Source of the DNA: Oxalobacteraceae bacterium UBA6704
GTDB lineage: Bacteria > Pseudomonadota > Gammaproteobacteria > Burkholderiales > Burkholderiaceae_D
Assembly: GCA_002454505.1 (NCBI GenBank)
Contig: DKJA01000180.1
Coordinates: 13,377 to 77,376 of the forward strand
DNA length: 64,000 nt
Reading direction: 5' to 3'
Shown one piece after another: positions 50,207-57,556 of this stretch (its first letter is position 1; each line of letters begins with the position of its first letter). Position numbers and translations under genes: made by a program. The notes under the pieces are model-generated. The model did no database searches and had not been told where the DNA came from. It saw nothing but the letters and a program-made list of their open reading frames with translations.

Positions 50207-50608
50207 GTGAAATTCGTCCTCGACCATATCTTTCTGATTGCCATCGCTGTCCTGTCCGGCGGCGCGTTGTTGTGGCCGGCGCTGACCCAGCGCGGCAAAA
50301 AAGCCAGCCCGCAACAGGCGACACTGTTGATTAATCGCGGTAAAGCCACCATTGTGGATGTACGCGATGCTGACGCCTTTGCCGCCGGCCACCTGCCGGA
50401 GGCGAAAAACATCCCGGCAAACGAACTGGGCAAGCGCGTGGGCGAGCTGGATAAATTCAAGAACAGGACGGCAATCGTCGTCTGCCAAAAAGGGGCGCGG
50501 TCCTTCGGAGCCGCAAAAATCCTGGAAAAGGCTGGTTTCACCGATGTCGTCGTGCTGGAAGGCGGCGTCGCAGCATGGCAAACCCAAGGTTTGCCGATCA
50601 CCAAATAA
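50207..50608 (+). CDS. Membrane-anchored rhodanese-like protein
   Basis: A 133-residue single-domain rhodanese with an N-terminal membrane helix (FLIAIAVLSGGALLWPALTQ). The GTG at 50207 is preferred because TGGAAG lies just upstream. The domain has TIVDVRDADAFAAGHLPEAK, the active-site loop VVCQKGARS with the catalytic Cys, and a final VVVLEGGVAAWQTQGLP. It may carry persulfide sulfur. It leads the conserved order rhodanese-grxC-secB-gpsA. Confidence 0.9.
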   Translation: MKFVLDHIFLIAIAVLSGGALLWPALTQRGKKASPQQATLLINRGKATIVDVRDADAFAAGHLPEAKNIPANELGKRVGELDKFKNRTAIVVCQKGARSFGAAKILEKAGFTDVVVLEGGVAAWQTQGLPITK

Positions 50609-50624
50609 TTCAGGAGAGAATGCC

Positions 50625-50885
50625 ATGACCGCCAACGTCACCATGTACACCACTGCCATCTGCCCCTATTGCATCCGCGCCGAGCGGCTGCTGGCCAGCA
50701 AGGGTATCGACAATATCGACAAGATCCGCGTCGACCTCGACCCCACGCAACGCCAGCTGATGATGCAGAAGACGGGCCGCCGCACGGTGCCGCAGATCTA
50801 TGTGGGCGATACCCACGTGGGCGGTTTCGACGACCTGTACGCGCTCGACCAGGCGGGCCGCCTGGACCCGCTGCTGCAGGGCTGA
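50625..50885 (+). CDS. grxC: Glutaredoxin 3
   Basis: A small thiol-disulfide oxidoreductase of 86 residues using glutathione. The ATG at 50625 follows CAGGAGAG. The active site is AICPYCIRAERLL (C-P-Y-C, near residue 12) and the glutathione-binding part is RRTVPQIYVGDTHVGGFDDL with the cis-Pro. It is co-directional with the rhodanese gene (16-base gap) and secB. Confidence 0.95.
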   Translation: MTANVTMYTTAICPYCIRAERLLASKGIDNIDKIRVDLDPTQRQLMMQKTGRRTVPQIYVGDTHVGGFDDLYALDQAGRLDPLLQG

Positions 50886-51050
50886 TTACCCGTCCGGCTG
50901 CGTCATTTTAAAAAAATGGCAACGCGGGGGCATAAATTGGGTCGCAACGATTTTTGTTTTGCTACAATTGCCCACGCGTTTGATCCAGCCCCGGCTTGGC
51001 CGGCCTGGCAGGCAGCGATAATAATCTGTCCAATTCATTGAAAGCGTTCC

Positions 51051-51530
51051 ATGTCTGACGAAAATCTGCAACCCGTATTCCAAATCCAACGCGTCTACCT
51101 GAAAGACATGTCGCTGGAACAGCCGAACTCCCCAGGCAGCTTCCTGGAACAGGAAGCCCCGACGATCGAAGTGGCCCTGGACGTGGGTGCGACGCCGCTG
51201 CAGGAAGGCATCTTCGAATCGACCGTGACGATCACCGTCACCGCCAAGATCAAGGACAAGGTTGCATTCCTGGTGGAAGGCAAGCAGGCCGGCATCTTCG
51301 AAGCCCGCAACATCCCGGCCGACCAGCTGGATCCGCTGCTGGGCATCGGTTGCCCGAACATCGTCTACCCTTACCTGCGCGCCAACATCGCCGACGTGAT
51401 CACCCGTGCCGGCTTCCCGCCAGTGCACCTGGCCGAGATCAACTTCGAAGTGTTCTACCAGCAGCGCCTGCAGGCCATCGCCGAGCAGCAGCAGGCTGGC
51501 GTCGCCGAAGGCACGACCACCGTTCAATAA
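51051..51530 (+). CDS. secB: Protein-export chaperone SecB
   Basis: Tetrameric cytoplasmic chaperone that holds preproteins unfolded for SecA; 159 residues. Motifs are VFQIQRVYLKDMSLEQPNSP near the start, EVALDVGATPLQEGIFESTV, and the conserved GCPNIVYPYLRANIADVITR with FPPVHLAEINFEVFY. Its location between grxC and gpsA is typical. A hairpin terminator follows the gene. Confidence 0.97.
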   Translation: MSDENLQPVFQIQRVYLKDMSLEQPNSPGSFLEQEAPTIEVALDVGATPLQEGIFESTVTITVTAKIKDKVAFLVEGKQAGIFEARNIPADQLDPLLGIGCPNIVYPYLRANIADVITRAGFPPVHLAEINFEVFYQQRLQAIAEQQQAGVAEGTTTVQ

Positions 51531-51569
51531 GCACGGTTCCCGGCAATGGCCCGCGCCATTGCCGCCCAT

Positions 51570-51601
51570 ATCAAAGGCCCGTCGTGGCCTTTGATCATTT
51601 T
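51570..51601 (+). terminator. Hairpin terminator after secB
   Basis: ATCAAAGGCC at 51570-51579 pairs perfectly with GGCCTTTGAT at 51586-51595 around a 6-base loop, followed by CATTTT. Another hairpin (CGGCAATGG/CCATTGCCG, 51541-51564) lies just before it. The pair probably ends much of the secB transcript before the SH3 gene. Confidence 0.75.
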
Positions 51602-51619
51602 GAACGAAAGCTTTTGGCA

Positions 51620-52063
51620 ATGAGTGTTACCCGCTTGTTAATGAGTGCCGGACTTCTGCTGGCGGCCAACGCCGGTTGGGCGGCCGATTTCAAGACGGTA
51701 GGCGCGGCTCCGGCCGTGCTGTACGACGCCCCTTCCATCAAGGGCACCAGGCTGTACATCGTGCCGCGCGGCGCGCCGCTGGAAATCGTGCTGACCTATG
51801 GCGACTGGGTCAAGGTGCGCGATGCCGCCGGCGACCTGGCGTGGACGCAGGCCCGCAGCCTGACGGGCCGCCGTGCCGTGATCGTGCGCACGCCCAACCT
51901 CAAAGTCCGCGCCGCCGAGGACGAAACGTCCGCTGTCGTGTTCATCGCCGACAAGGGCGTGCTGCTCGAATATGGCGAGCCCGGCGCAAACGGCTGGATC
52001 CGTGTGCGCCACCGCGATGGCCTGACCGGCTACGTGCGCGGCACCGACATCTGGGGCATCTGA
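51620..52063 (+). CDS. Exported SH3-domain protein
   Basis: A 147-residue periplasmic protein with signal peptide MSVTRLLMSAGLLLAANAGWAAD. The rest is two bacterial SH3-like units: AAPAVLYDAPSIKGTRLYIV to DLAWTQARSLTG, and VRTPNLKVRAAEDETSAVVF to GWIRVRHRDGLTGYVRG. Such domains often bind the cell wall or act as adaptors. It ends three bases before gpsA. The specific function is unknown. Confidence 0.85.
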   Translation: MSVTRLLMSAGLLLAANAGWAADFKTVGAAPAVLYDAPSIKGTRLYIVPRGAPLEIVLTYGDWVKVRDAAGDLAWTQARSLTGRRAVIVRTPNLKVRAAEDETSAVVFIADKGVLLEYGEPGANGWIRVRHRDGLTGYVRGTDIWGI

Positions 52064-52066
52064 ATC

Positions 52067-53119
52067 ATGCAAGAACAAACTACCAACCGGCGCCGCATCA
52101 GCGTGCTGGGCGCCGGCGCCTGGGGCACCGCCGTGGCGATCGCCGTGGCCGCCCGTCACGACGTGCTGCTGTGGGGCCGTAACGAAGCGGCGATGGCCGA
52201 CATCGCCGCCGCCCGCGACAATACCCATTACCTGCCCGGCTTCCCGTTCCCGGACGGCCTGCGCGTCACCAGCGATTTCGATGAAGCGGTCGCTCACACC
52301 TCGCGCGATGCAGACGGCAACGACGGCCTGCTGATCGCCGCCTGCCCGGTGGCTGGCCTGCGTCCGCTGCTCCACCGTTTAAAGGGACGGCCGGTTCCCA
52401 ACGTCGTCTGGCTGTGCAAGGGCTTCGAATACGAGACGGGCCTGCTGCCGCACCAGATCTTCAACGAAGTGCTGGGCGACGGCATCGCCAGCGGCGCGCT
52501 GTCCGGCCCGTCGTTCGCGCAGGAAGTGGCCCGCGGCCTGCCGTGCGCGCTGACGATCGCATCGACCTCGGCCGGCCTGCGCGACTGCGTCGTGGCGACC
52601 GTACACGGCGGCACCATGCGTGTGTATTCCAGCGAGGACATGGTCGGCGTCGAAGTGGGCGGCGCGGTGAAAAACGTGATGGCGATCGCCACCGGCATGG
52701 CCGACGGCCTGGGCCTGGGCCTGAACGCCCGCGCCGCACTGGTGACGCGGGGCCTGGCGGAAATCACCCGCCTGGGCAGCACGCTGGGCGGCAATATGGA
52801 AACCTTCATGGGCCTGACGGGCATGGGCGACCTGATCCTCACCTGCACGGGCGACCTGTCGCGCAACCGCCGCGTCGGCCTGGCGCTGGCCGAGGGCAAG
52901 GCGCTCGACACGATCGTCAAGGAACTGGGTCACGTGGCCGAAGGCGTGCCATGCGCGAAAGCCGTGCGCGAGCTGGCCCGCCGGCTGGACATCGAAATGC
53001 CGATCACCAATGGCGTGGCGGCCGTGCTGTTCGACGGCGTCAAGCCGCAGGAACTGGTGGCGCGCATGCTGGCGCGCGATCCGAAGGAAGAAGCGGCGAT
53101 CCCCACCGACGCCCCGTAA
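52067..53119 (+). CDS. gpsA: Glycerol-3-phosphate dehydrogenase [NAD(P)+]
   Basis: Reduces dihydroxyacetone phosphate to sn-glycerol 3-phosphate for phospholipid synthesis; 350 residues, cytoplasmic. The Rossmann motif is ISVLGAGAWGTAVAIAVAAR near residue 10-29. Catalytic and substrate residues lie in VGGAVKNVMAIATGMADGLG (the conserved Lys) and GLTGMGDLILTCTGDLSRNR. The C-terminus carries short acidic and Ala-rich residues after the family core. Confidence 0.96.
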   Translation: MQEQTTNRRRISVLGAGAWGTAVAIAVAARHDVLLWGRNEAAMADIAAARDNTHYLPGFPFPDGLRVTSDFDEAVAHTSRDADGNDGLLIAACPVAGLRPLLHRLKGRPVPNVVWLCKGFEYETGLLPHQIFNEVLGDGIASGALSGPSFAQEVARGLPCALTIASTSAGLRDCVVATVHGGTMRVYSSEDMVGVEVGGAVKNVMAIATGMADGLGLGLNARAALVTRGLAEITRLGSTLGGNMETFMGLTGMGDLILTCTGDLSRNRRVGLALAEGKALDTIVKELGHVAEGVPCAKAVRELARRLDIEMPITNGVAAVLFDGVKPQELVARMLARDPKEEAAIPTDAP

Positions 53120-53215
53120 GCCGCCCGCAACAAGCCCCGCGGGCTTGACCGAATCGAGGTCGGGCCCGTAATTCCCCCGCTAGTATTGACAGGTCCGCTT
53201 GCCTGTCCGCTCGCC

Positions 53216-53614
53216 ATGCCTGCACTTTTTACCCATTTCACGCTGCGCAGCCTGTTTGCCTTCCTGCTGGTGGGCGGCGCGGCCACGCTGGTCCATTACG
53301 TGCTGATGGCGCTGCTGGTGCTGGCCGGCGTGCCCGTGGTGCCCGCTTCCGCCACGGGTTTTGCGCTCAGCGCCGTATGCAATTACTTGCTGAATGAACG
53401 GCTGACGTTCCGCAGCGGTGCGCCACGCCGCATCACGGCGCCCCGCTTCGCCGTTGTCGCCCTGTCCGGGCTGCTGCTGAACCATGTGCTGCTGACGCTG
53501 TTCATCGCGGCCGGCCTGCCGGCCATCCCCGCGCAACTGCTGGCCACCACGGGAGTGATCGTATGGAACTACTGCATCCATGGCGCCTGGACTTTCAGCC
53601 CCCGCCGCCGCTGA
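53216..53614 (+). CDS. GtrA-family membrane protein (polyprenyl-linked sugar flippase)
   Basis: A 132-residue inner-membrane protein with four hydrophobic helices, including FAFLLVGGAATLVHYVLMAL and FAVVALSGLLLNHVLLTLFI. The conserved NYLLNERLTFRSG block and a final VIVWNYCIHGAWTF identify the GtrA family, which flips undecaprenyl- or dolichyl-linked glucose. The ATG at 53216 is favoured; a TTG at 53186 is possible, and neither has a clear ribosome site. It overlaps the following transferase gene by about 50 bases. Confidence 0.88.
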   Translation: MPALFTHFTLRSLFAFLLVGGAATLVHYVLMALLVLAGVPVVPASATGFALSAVCNYLLNERLTFRSGAPRRITAPRFAVVALSGLLLNHVLLTLFIAAGLPAIPAQLLATTGVIVWNYCIHGAWTFSPRRR

Positions 53615-54588
53615 GCCCGGTACCCGTCGTCAGCCTCGTGCTGCCGTGCTTTAACGAGCAGGAAGTGCTGCCGGAAACCACGCGCCGCCTCGTCGCGCTG
53701 CTGGCCCGGCTGGAAGCGGACGGCAGCGCCGCGCCCGGCAGCGCCATCTACTACGTGGATGACGGCAGCAGCGACGGCACGTGGCGGCTGATCGCCGAAT
53801 ACGCCGCCGTGTGGCCGGCCGTCTGCGGCATCAAGCTGAGCCGCAACCGGGGCCACCAGAACGCACTGCTGTGCGGGCTGATGACGGCGCCGGGCGACGT
53901 GCTGGTCAGCCTTGATGCGGACCTGCAGGACGACCTCGAAGCGATCCCGGACATGCTGGCCGGCCACCGCGCCGGCAGCGAGATCGTCTACGCGGTGCGC
54001 AGCTGCCGCAATACGGACGGCCTGTTCAAGCGCGTCACCGCCGAGGGATACTACCGGCTGCTGGCGCTGCTGGGCGTGCAGGTGATGTTCAACCACGCCG
54101 ACTTCCGGCTGATGAGCCGGCGCGCCATCGAAACGCTGCGCGGCTACGAGGAAACCCACCTGTTCCTGCGCGGGCTGATCCCGCAGCTGGGCTTTCGCAC
54201 GTCGGTGGTGGAATTCGAGCGGGCCGCGCGCTTTGCCGGCGAGTCGAAATACCCGCTGCGCAAGATGCTGGGCCTGGCGTGGCAGGGCGTCACGTCGTTC
54301 ACCGCCTACCCGCTGCGGCTGATCACCGGCGTCGGCGCGCTCGTGTCGATCGGCAGCCTGCTGATGGCCGCGTGGGCGCTGGGCATCCGGCTGTTCACCG
54401 ACCAGGCCGTGCCTGGCTGGGCCTCGTCGGTGATCCCGATGTACCTGCTGGGCGGCGTGCAGCTGGTCAGCCTGGGCATCATCGGCGAGTATCTGGCCAA
54501 GGTGTACGAGTCGACCAAGAAGCGGCCCCGCTTCCACGTCGAATCCGTGATCGGCACGGCATTTTCCTCCCGCCAGGAACAGCCATGA
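53563..54588 (+). CDS. GtrB-like family 2 glycosyltransferase (polyprenyl-phosphate glycosyltransferase)
   Basis: A 341-residue GT2 enzyme expected to make a polyprenyl-phosphate-linked sugar. The GT-A core shows VSLVLPCFNEQEVLPETTRR, IYYVDDGSSDGTW (nucleotide/metal binding) and LVSLDADLQDDLEAIPDM. Two membrane helices follow at the C-terminus (LRLITGVGALVSIGSLLMAA and YLLGGVQLVSLGIIGEYL). It pairs with GtrA upstream and overlaps the 47-codon ORF downstream (ATGA), so the set is co-translated. It probably serves glycan modification of the surface. Confidence 0.92.
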   Translation: MELLHPWRLDFQPPPPLSPVPVVSLVLPCFNEQEVLPETTRRLVALLARLEADGSAAPGSAIYYVDDGSSDGTWRLIAEYAAVWPAVCGIKLSRNRGHQNALLCGLMTAPGDVLVSLDADLQDDLEAIPDMLAGHRAGSEIVYAVRSCRNTDGLFKRVTAEGYYRLLALLGVQVMFNHADFRLMSRRAIETLRGYEETHLFLRGLIPQLGFRTSVVEFERAARFAGESKYPLRKMLGLAWQGVTSFTAYPLRLITGVGALVSIGSLLMAAWALGIRLFTDQAVPGWASSVIPMYLLGGVQLVSLGIIGEYLAKVYESTKKRPRFHVESVIGTAFSSRQEQP

Positions 54589-54728
54589 AGACGGCCCTGG
54601 TCACCAAGGTGCCGGCCTGCCTGGCCGCCTGCTCGACACTCGTGTATTTCGCCGCCAGCGAAGGCATCCGCAACCACCTGCTGCTGCTGCGGCAGGCGCT
54701 GGCCGCCATCGGGGAACACCTGCGATGA
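54585..54728 (+). CDS. Coupled 47-residue small ORF, function unknown
   Basis: A short frame starting at the ATG that overlaps the GtrB-like stop (ATGA) and ending on a TGA that overlaps the next gene's start. The product begins MKTALVTKVPACLAACSTLV and is moderately hydrophobic, with two Cys, then a basic amphipathic stretch (IRNHLLLLRQALAAIGEHLR). Overlaps of both stop-start pairs make translation plausible. It may be a small membrane or regulatory protein, or may only couple translation across the gap. No family is recognised. Confidence 0.5.
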   Translation: MKTALVTKVPACLAACSTLVYFAASEGIRNHLLLLRQALAAIGEHLR

Positions 54729-56575
54729 TGGCGGTGCTGTATTTGCTGCTGGGCGCGTGGCTCGCCGGCCTCGCCACGCGGCGGCTGCCGATGCCGGACA
54801 GCGCCCGCCCGCTGGTGTGGCTGGCCACGTTCCTCGGCGCCGTGCTGCTGGGCTTCCAGGCGCTGGCCGTGCTGCAGCTGCTGACGGGCGCGCCCGTCGT
54901 CACCACGTTCAACGGTGCCTTGCTGCTGCTGGCCGTGGCACTGGTCGTGCGGCTGCGGCCGGCCCGGCGGCCGCCGGGGCCGCTGTCGGCCTTCCGGATG
55001 GAACCGGTGGGCGCGATTCCCGTCGCCACCGCGCTGACCTTCGCGCTGGCCGGCGGCATGCTGGTGTTCGGCTATCCGCAAGGCTACGAAGTGCTGGCCT
55101 ATCACCTGCCGTTGTCCGTGTCGCTGCTGCAGACGCACGGTTTGCAGGCATGGGACGGCAACTTCCCCCATACCTTCCCGGCCAATGCCAGCGTGCTGTA
55201 CGCGCTGCTGCTGGAAGCGCTGCCGGAAAAGCTCGTCGCCGCCGCCGACCTGCTGCTGCTCGTGCCGCTGGTGGCGGCCGTGTACGCGCTGTGCCGGCTG
55301 GCCGCCGCCGACCGCCGCGCCAGCCTGTACGCCTGCTGCGGCCTGCTGGGCGTGCCGATGATCGCGTTTTCGTCGACGGAACTGGGCGCCGACATCGGCG
55401 GCATCGCCTGCGTGGCGCTGGCCATGTATTTCGCGCTGTCCGCATTGCCCGCCCGCGCGGCGATGCCGCTGGCCGGCCTGTGTGCCGGGCTGGCCTTCGG
55501 CTTCAAGAGCCTGCACCTGGTCAGCGCGCTGTGCATCGGACTGGTTGCCTGCGCGCGGGGCTATTCGTCAGGCAAATTCACCGGCGTTTTTCGATATGCT
55601 GCCCGGTTTGCCGCGGCAGCATCCCTGGCCGGCGGCTTCTGGCTGCTGCGCAACGGGCTCGCTTACGGCAATCCCGTCCACCCGGTGGGACTGCCGGTCA
55701 TCGGCGCGTGGCTGGGCTGGCTGCCGGCACCGGACTTCGACGACGCGCTGCGCCGCGCCACCCAATTCGAGTGGGTGGACAGTTCGTGGCAGTGGCTCGT
55801 CTATCCATGGACGGAACCGCAACGCTACGGCCAGAATTTCAAGCACAGTGCCGGGCTGGGCGCATTCGTGGCGGCGGCGATTCCCGGCACGGCCGTCGCG
55901 CTGGGCGCGGCGATTGCGCGCGACGGCCTGCGGCGCCATCGCGTGCGCGCCTGGCTGCTGTTTGCCGTGCTGTTCGTGGCGGCGATCTGGTGGGGGCTGG
56001 GCGACCGGCAACCGCGCTACCTGCTGGCCGCGCTGCCGCTGGCGATGCCGCTGCTGGCGTGGGCTGTCACGCAGGCGCCGGGGCACTGGCGCGGCGCCTT
56101 CGATGCCGTGCTGGCGCTGTGCATCGTGGCGATGCTGGCCGTGTTCCTGTCGCGGCAGCTGCTGCAGTTCGGCGACCGCATCGTGCTGTCGCGGCAGACG
56201 GCGCGGGCGCAGTTCTACGAATATCCGCCGCAGATCGACGTGCTGCCGGCCGGCACCGCCATCCTGAACCTGGCCGACCGCAGCTGGCATTACCCGCTGG
56301 CCGGTGCCGCGCTGACCAACCGCGTGGTCAGCATGCCGGCAGGGCGCCGCATGCTGGGCCTGCCCCCGAGCCTGACGGCGCCGGCGGCCGTCCGGTTGCA
56401 GGCAGCGCCGTTGCAAGCGGCCGGTGTAACGCATGTGTTCGTGGCGGGCGCCGCGCTGTCGACGGATGCCTGCCTGCGGCTCGACGAACTGGCCCGCGTC
56501 GAGCGCAACGAGGTCAACGGCGTGCCGCTGGCGCAGCCGCGCGTGCTGTACCTGGTGCGCTACCTGTGCCGGTAA
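54725..56575 (+). CDS. Large polytopic membrane protein, probable glycosyltransferase of the GT39/GT-C type
   Basis: A 616-residue inner-membrane protein with about ten to twelve hydrophobic helices over the first ~500 residues, then a periplasmic-type C-terminal domain of about 120 residues (QFYEYPPQIDVLPAGTAILN onward). A loop with conserved-looking acidic and aromatic residues (GYPQGYEVLAYHLPLSVSLL) fits GT-C enzymes that use polyprenyl-phosphate sugars. No exact family signature is visible to me. Coupling to GtrA/GtrB-like genes strongly supports a glycan transfer or polymerase role. Confidence 0.7.
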   Translation: MMAVLYLLLGAWLAGLATRRLPMPDSARPLVWLATFLGAVLLGFQALAVLQLLTGAPVVTTFNGALLLLAVALVVRLRPARRPPGPLSAFRMEPVGAIPVATALTFALAGGMLVFGYPQGYEVLAYHLPLSVSLLQTHGLQAWDGNFPHTFPANASVLYALLLEALPEKLVAAADLLLLVPLVAAVYALCRLAAADRRASLYACCGLLGVPMIAFSSTELGADIGGIACVALAMYFALSALPARAAMPLAGLCAGLAFGFKSLHLVSALCIGLVACARGYSSGKFTGVFRYAARFAAAASLAGGFWLLRNGLAYGNPVHPVGLPVIGAWLGWLPAPDFDDALRRATQFEWVDSSWQWLVYPWTEPQRYGQNFKHSAGLGAFVAAAIPGTAVALGAAIARDGLRRHRVRAWLLFAVLFVAAIWWGLGDRQPRYLLAALPLAMPLLAWAVTQAPGHWRGAFDAVLALCIVAMLAVFLSRQLLQFGDRIVLSRQTARAQFYEYPPQIDVLPAGTAILNLADRSWHYPLAGAALTNRVVSMPAGRRMLGLPPSLTAPAAVRLQAAPLQAAGVTHVFVAGAALSTDACLRLDELARVERNEVNGVPLAQPRVLYLVRYLCR

Positions 56576-56588
56576 CGCCCGTAACGCG

Positions 56589-56918
56589 TCAGCTGCGCAG
56601 CACGATGGTCAGCAGCGCCACCGAATCGCTGACGGCGCGCAGCGCATGGAGCGAGCCGCCCTGCAGGAACAGCATTTCGCCGCCGCGCAGCGTGACCGTG
56701 CGGCCGTGCGCGTCGAAGGCGATTTCGCCGGACAGGCATTGCAGCGTGATGTCGCCCTTGACGCCGTGTTCCGGCATGCCCTTGCCGGCCGGCATGACGA
56801 GACGGATCAGTTCGATATCGTTGGTCTTGGCAAGCGCGATCGAGGCGAACTGGCTGGCATCTTCGCCGTCGCGCTGCAGCTGGATGACTTGTCCGGAGGA
56901 CGCATGTTGCAAGGCCAT
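56589..56918 (-). CDS. Cupin-domain protein
   Basis: A 109-residue single-domain cupin. The ATG at 56918 is preferred over the GTG at 56924 because CAGGAG sits at good distance. The barrel shows IRLVMPAGKGMPEHGVKGDI and LQCLSGEIAFDAHGRTVTLR, with a metal-site-like His and Glu, then GGEMLFLQGGSLHALRA. It has no export signal, and its metal and substrate are unknown. Confidence 0.85.
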   Translation of the reverse strand: MALQHASSGQVIQLQRDGEDASQFASIALAKTNDIELIRLVMPAGKGMPEHGVKGDITLQCLSGEIAFDAHGRTVTLRGGEMLFLQGGSLHALRAVSDSVALLTIVLRS

Positions 56919-57087
56919 ACACAACTCCTGTCGATGTTTGCGGTTCTGCTCATCTTAGCAGGCTGTGGCGCCTGTCGCCCGTTCCCGCAGGCGGACAGGG
57001 CCGCGACAAGGCGGACTCGAACGTGAGAAACTGTGGCCATTATCAAGCGCAACAATCGTTGCGGCGTACTTATTTGAGGAGTGCCTT

Positions 57088-57546
57088 ATGCTTCGTTCCC
57101 GCCGACAACTCGTGACGTCCGAGCCCCCTCTCGTGGTTGTGCGGGAGCGGCGCCGTACCTTCATCAAGCTGGTGACGGCCAGCGCCAGCTCCGTCGTGCT
57201 GCAGGCCTGCGGCGGTGGCGGCAGCAGCAATGCGGCAACGGGCGGTTCGGTCACCGCGCCCATCACGCCGGTGACACCCACCACGCCGCCGGTCACCACG
57301 CCGGAAACGCCGGGCCTGCCGGCATGGAGCGCGATCCCCGCGCTGACCTTCGTGCAGGGCATCGCATCGAGCATTCCGGTCGGCCAGTATGTCGGCAATG
57401 CCGCTGCGCAGGCCATGTCGATCGCACTGACGGCCGGGCAACTGCCGGCCGGCGTCACGTTCAACGCGGCGACCCGGTCGTTCGATTACGACGGCAGCGG
57501 TGCCGTCGCCAGCGCCGACGGCTTCGTGCTGACGGCCACCGTCTGA
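57088..57546 (+). CDS. Predicted Tat-exported lipoprotein with Ig-like domain (3' end possibly frameshifted)
   Basis: A 152-residue ORF from the ATG at 57088, with GAGGAGTGC upstream. The leader has a twin-arginine motif (RERRRTFIKLVTASASSVVL) and lipobox LQAC, so it is probably exported folded and lipidated at Cys. A Pro/Thr-rich linker follows, then an Ig-like He_PIG domain (LPAWSAIPALTFVQGIASSI, LTAGQLPAGVTFNAATRSFD) that stops at FVLTATV without its last strand. That strand occurs in the +1 frame at the start of the next gene. Confidence 0.7.
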   Translation: MLRSRRQLVTSEPPLVVVRERRRTFIKLVTASASSVVLQACGGGGSSNAATGGSVTAPITPVTPTTPPVTTPETPGLPAWSAIPALTFVQGIASSIPVGQYVGNAAAQAMSIALTAGQLPAGVTFNAATRSFDYDGSGAVASADGFVLTATV

Positions 57547-57556
57547 CGGATCGGCC

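Noticed and set aside
53132..53146. Small hairpin AAGCCC-CGC-GGGCTT after gpsA as a terminator
   Set aside because: It has a short stem and no T-run; too weak to claim.
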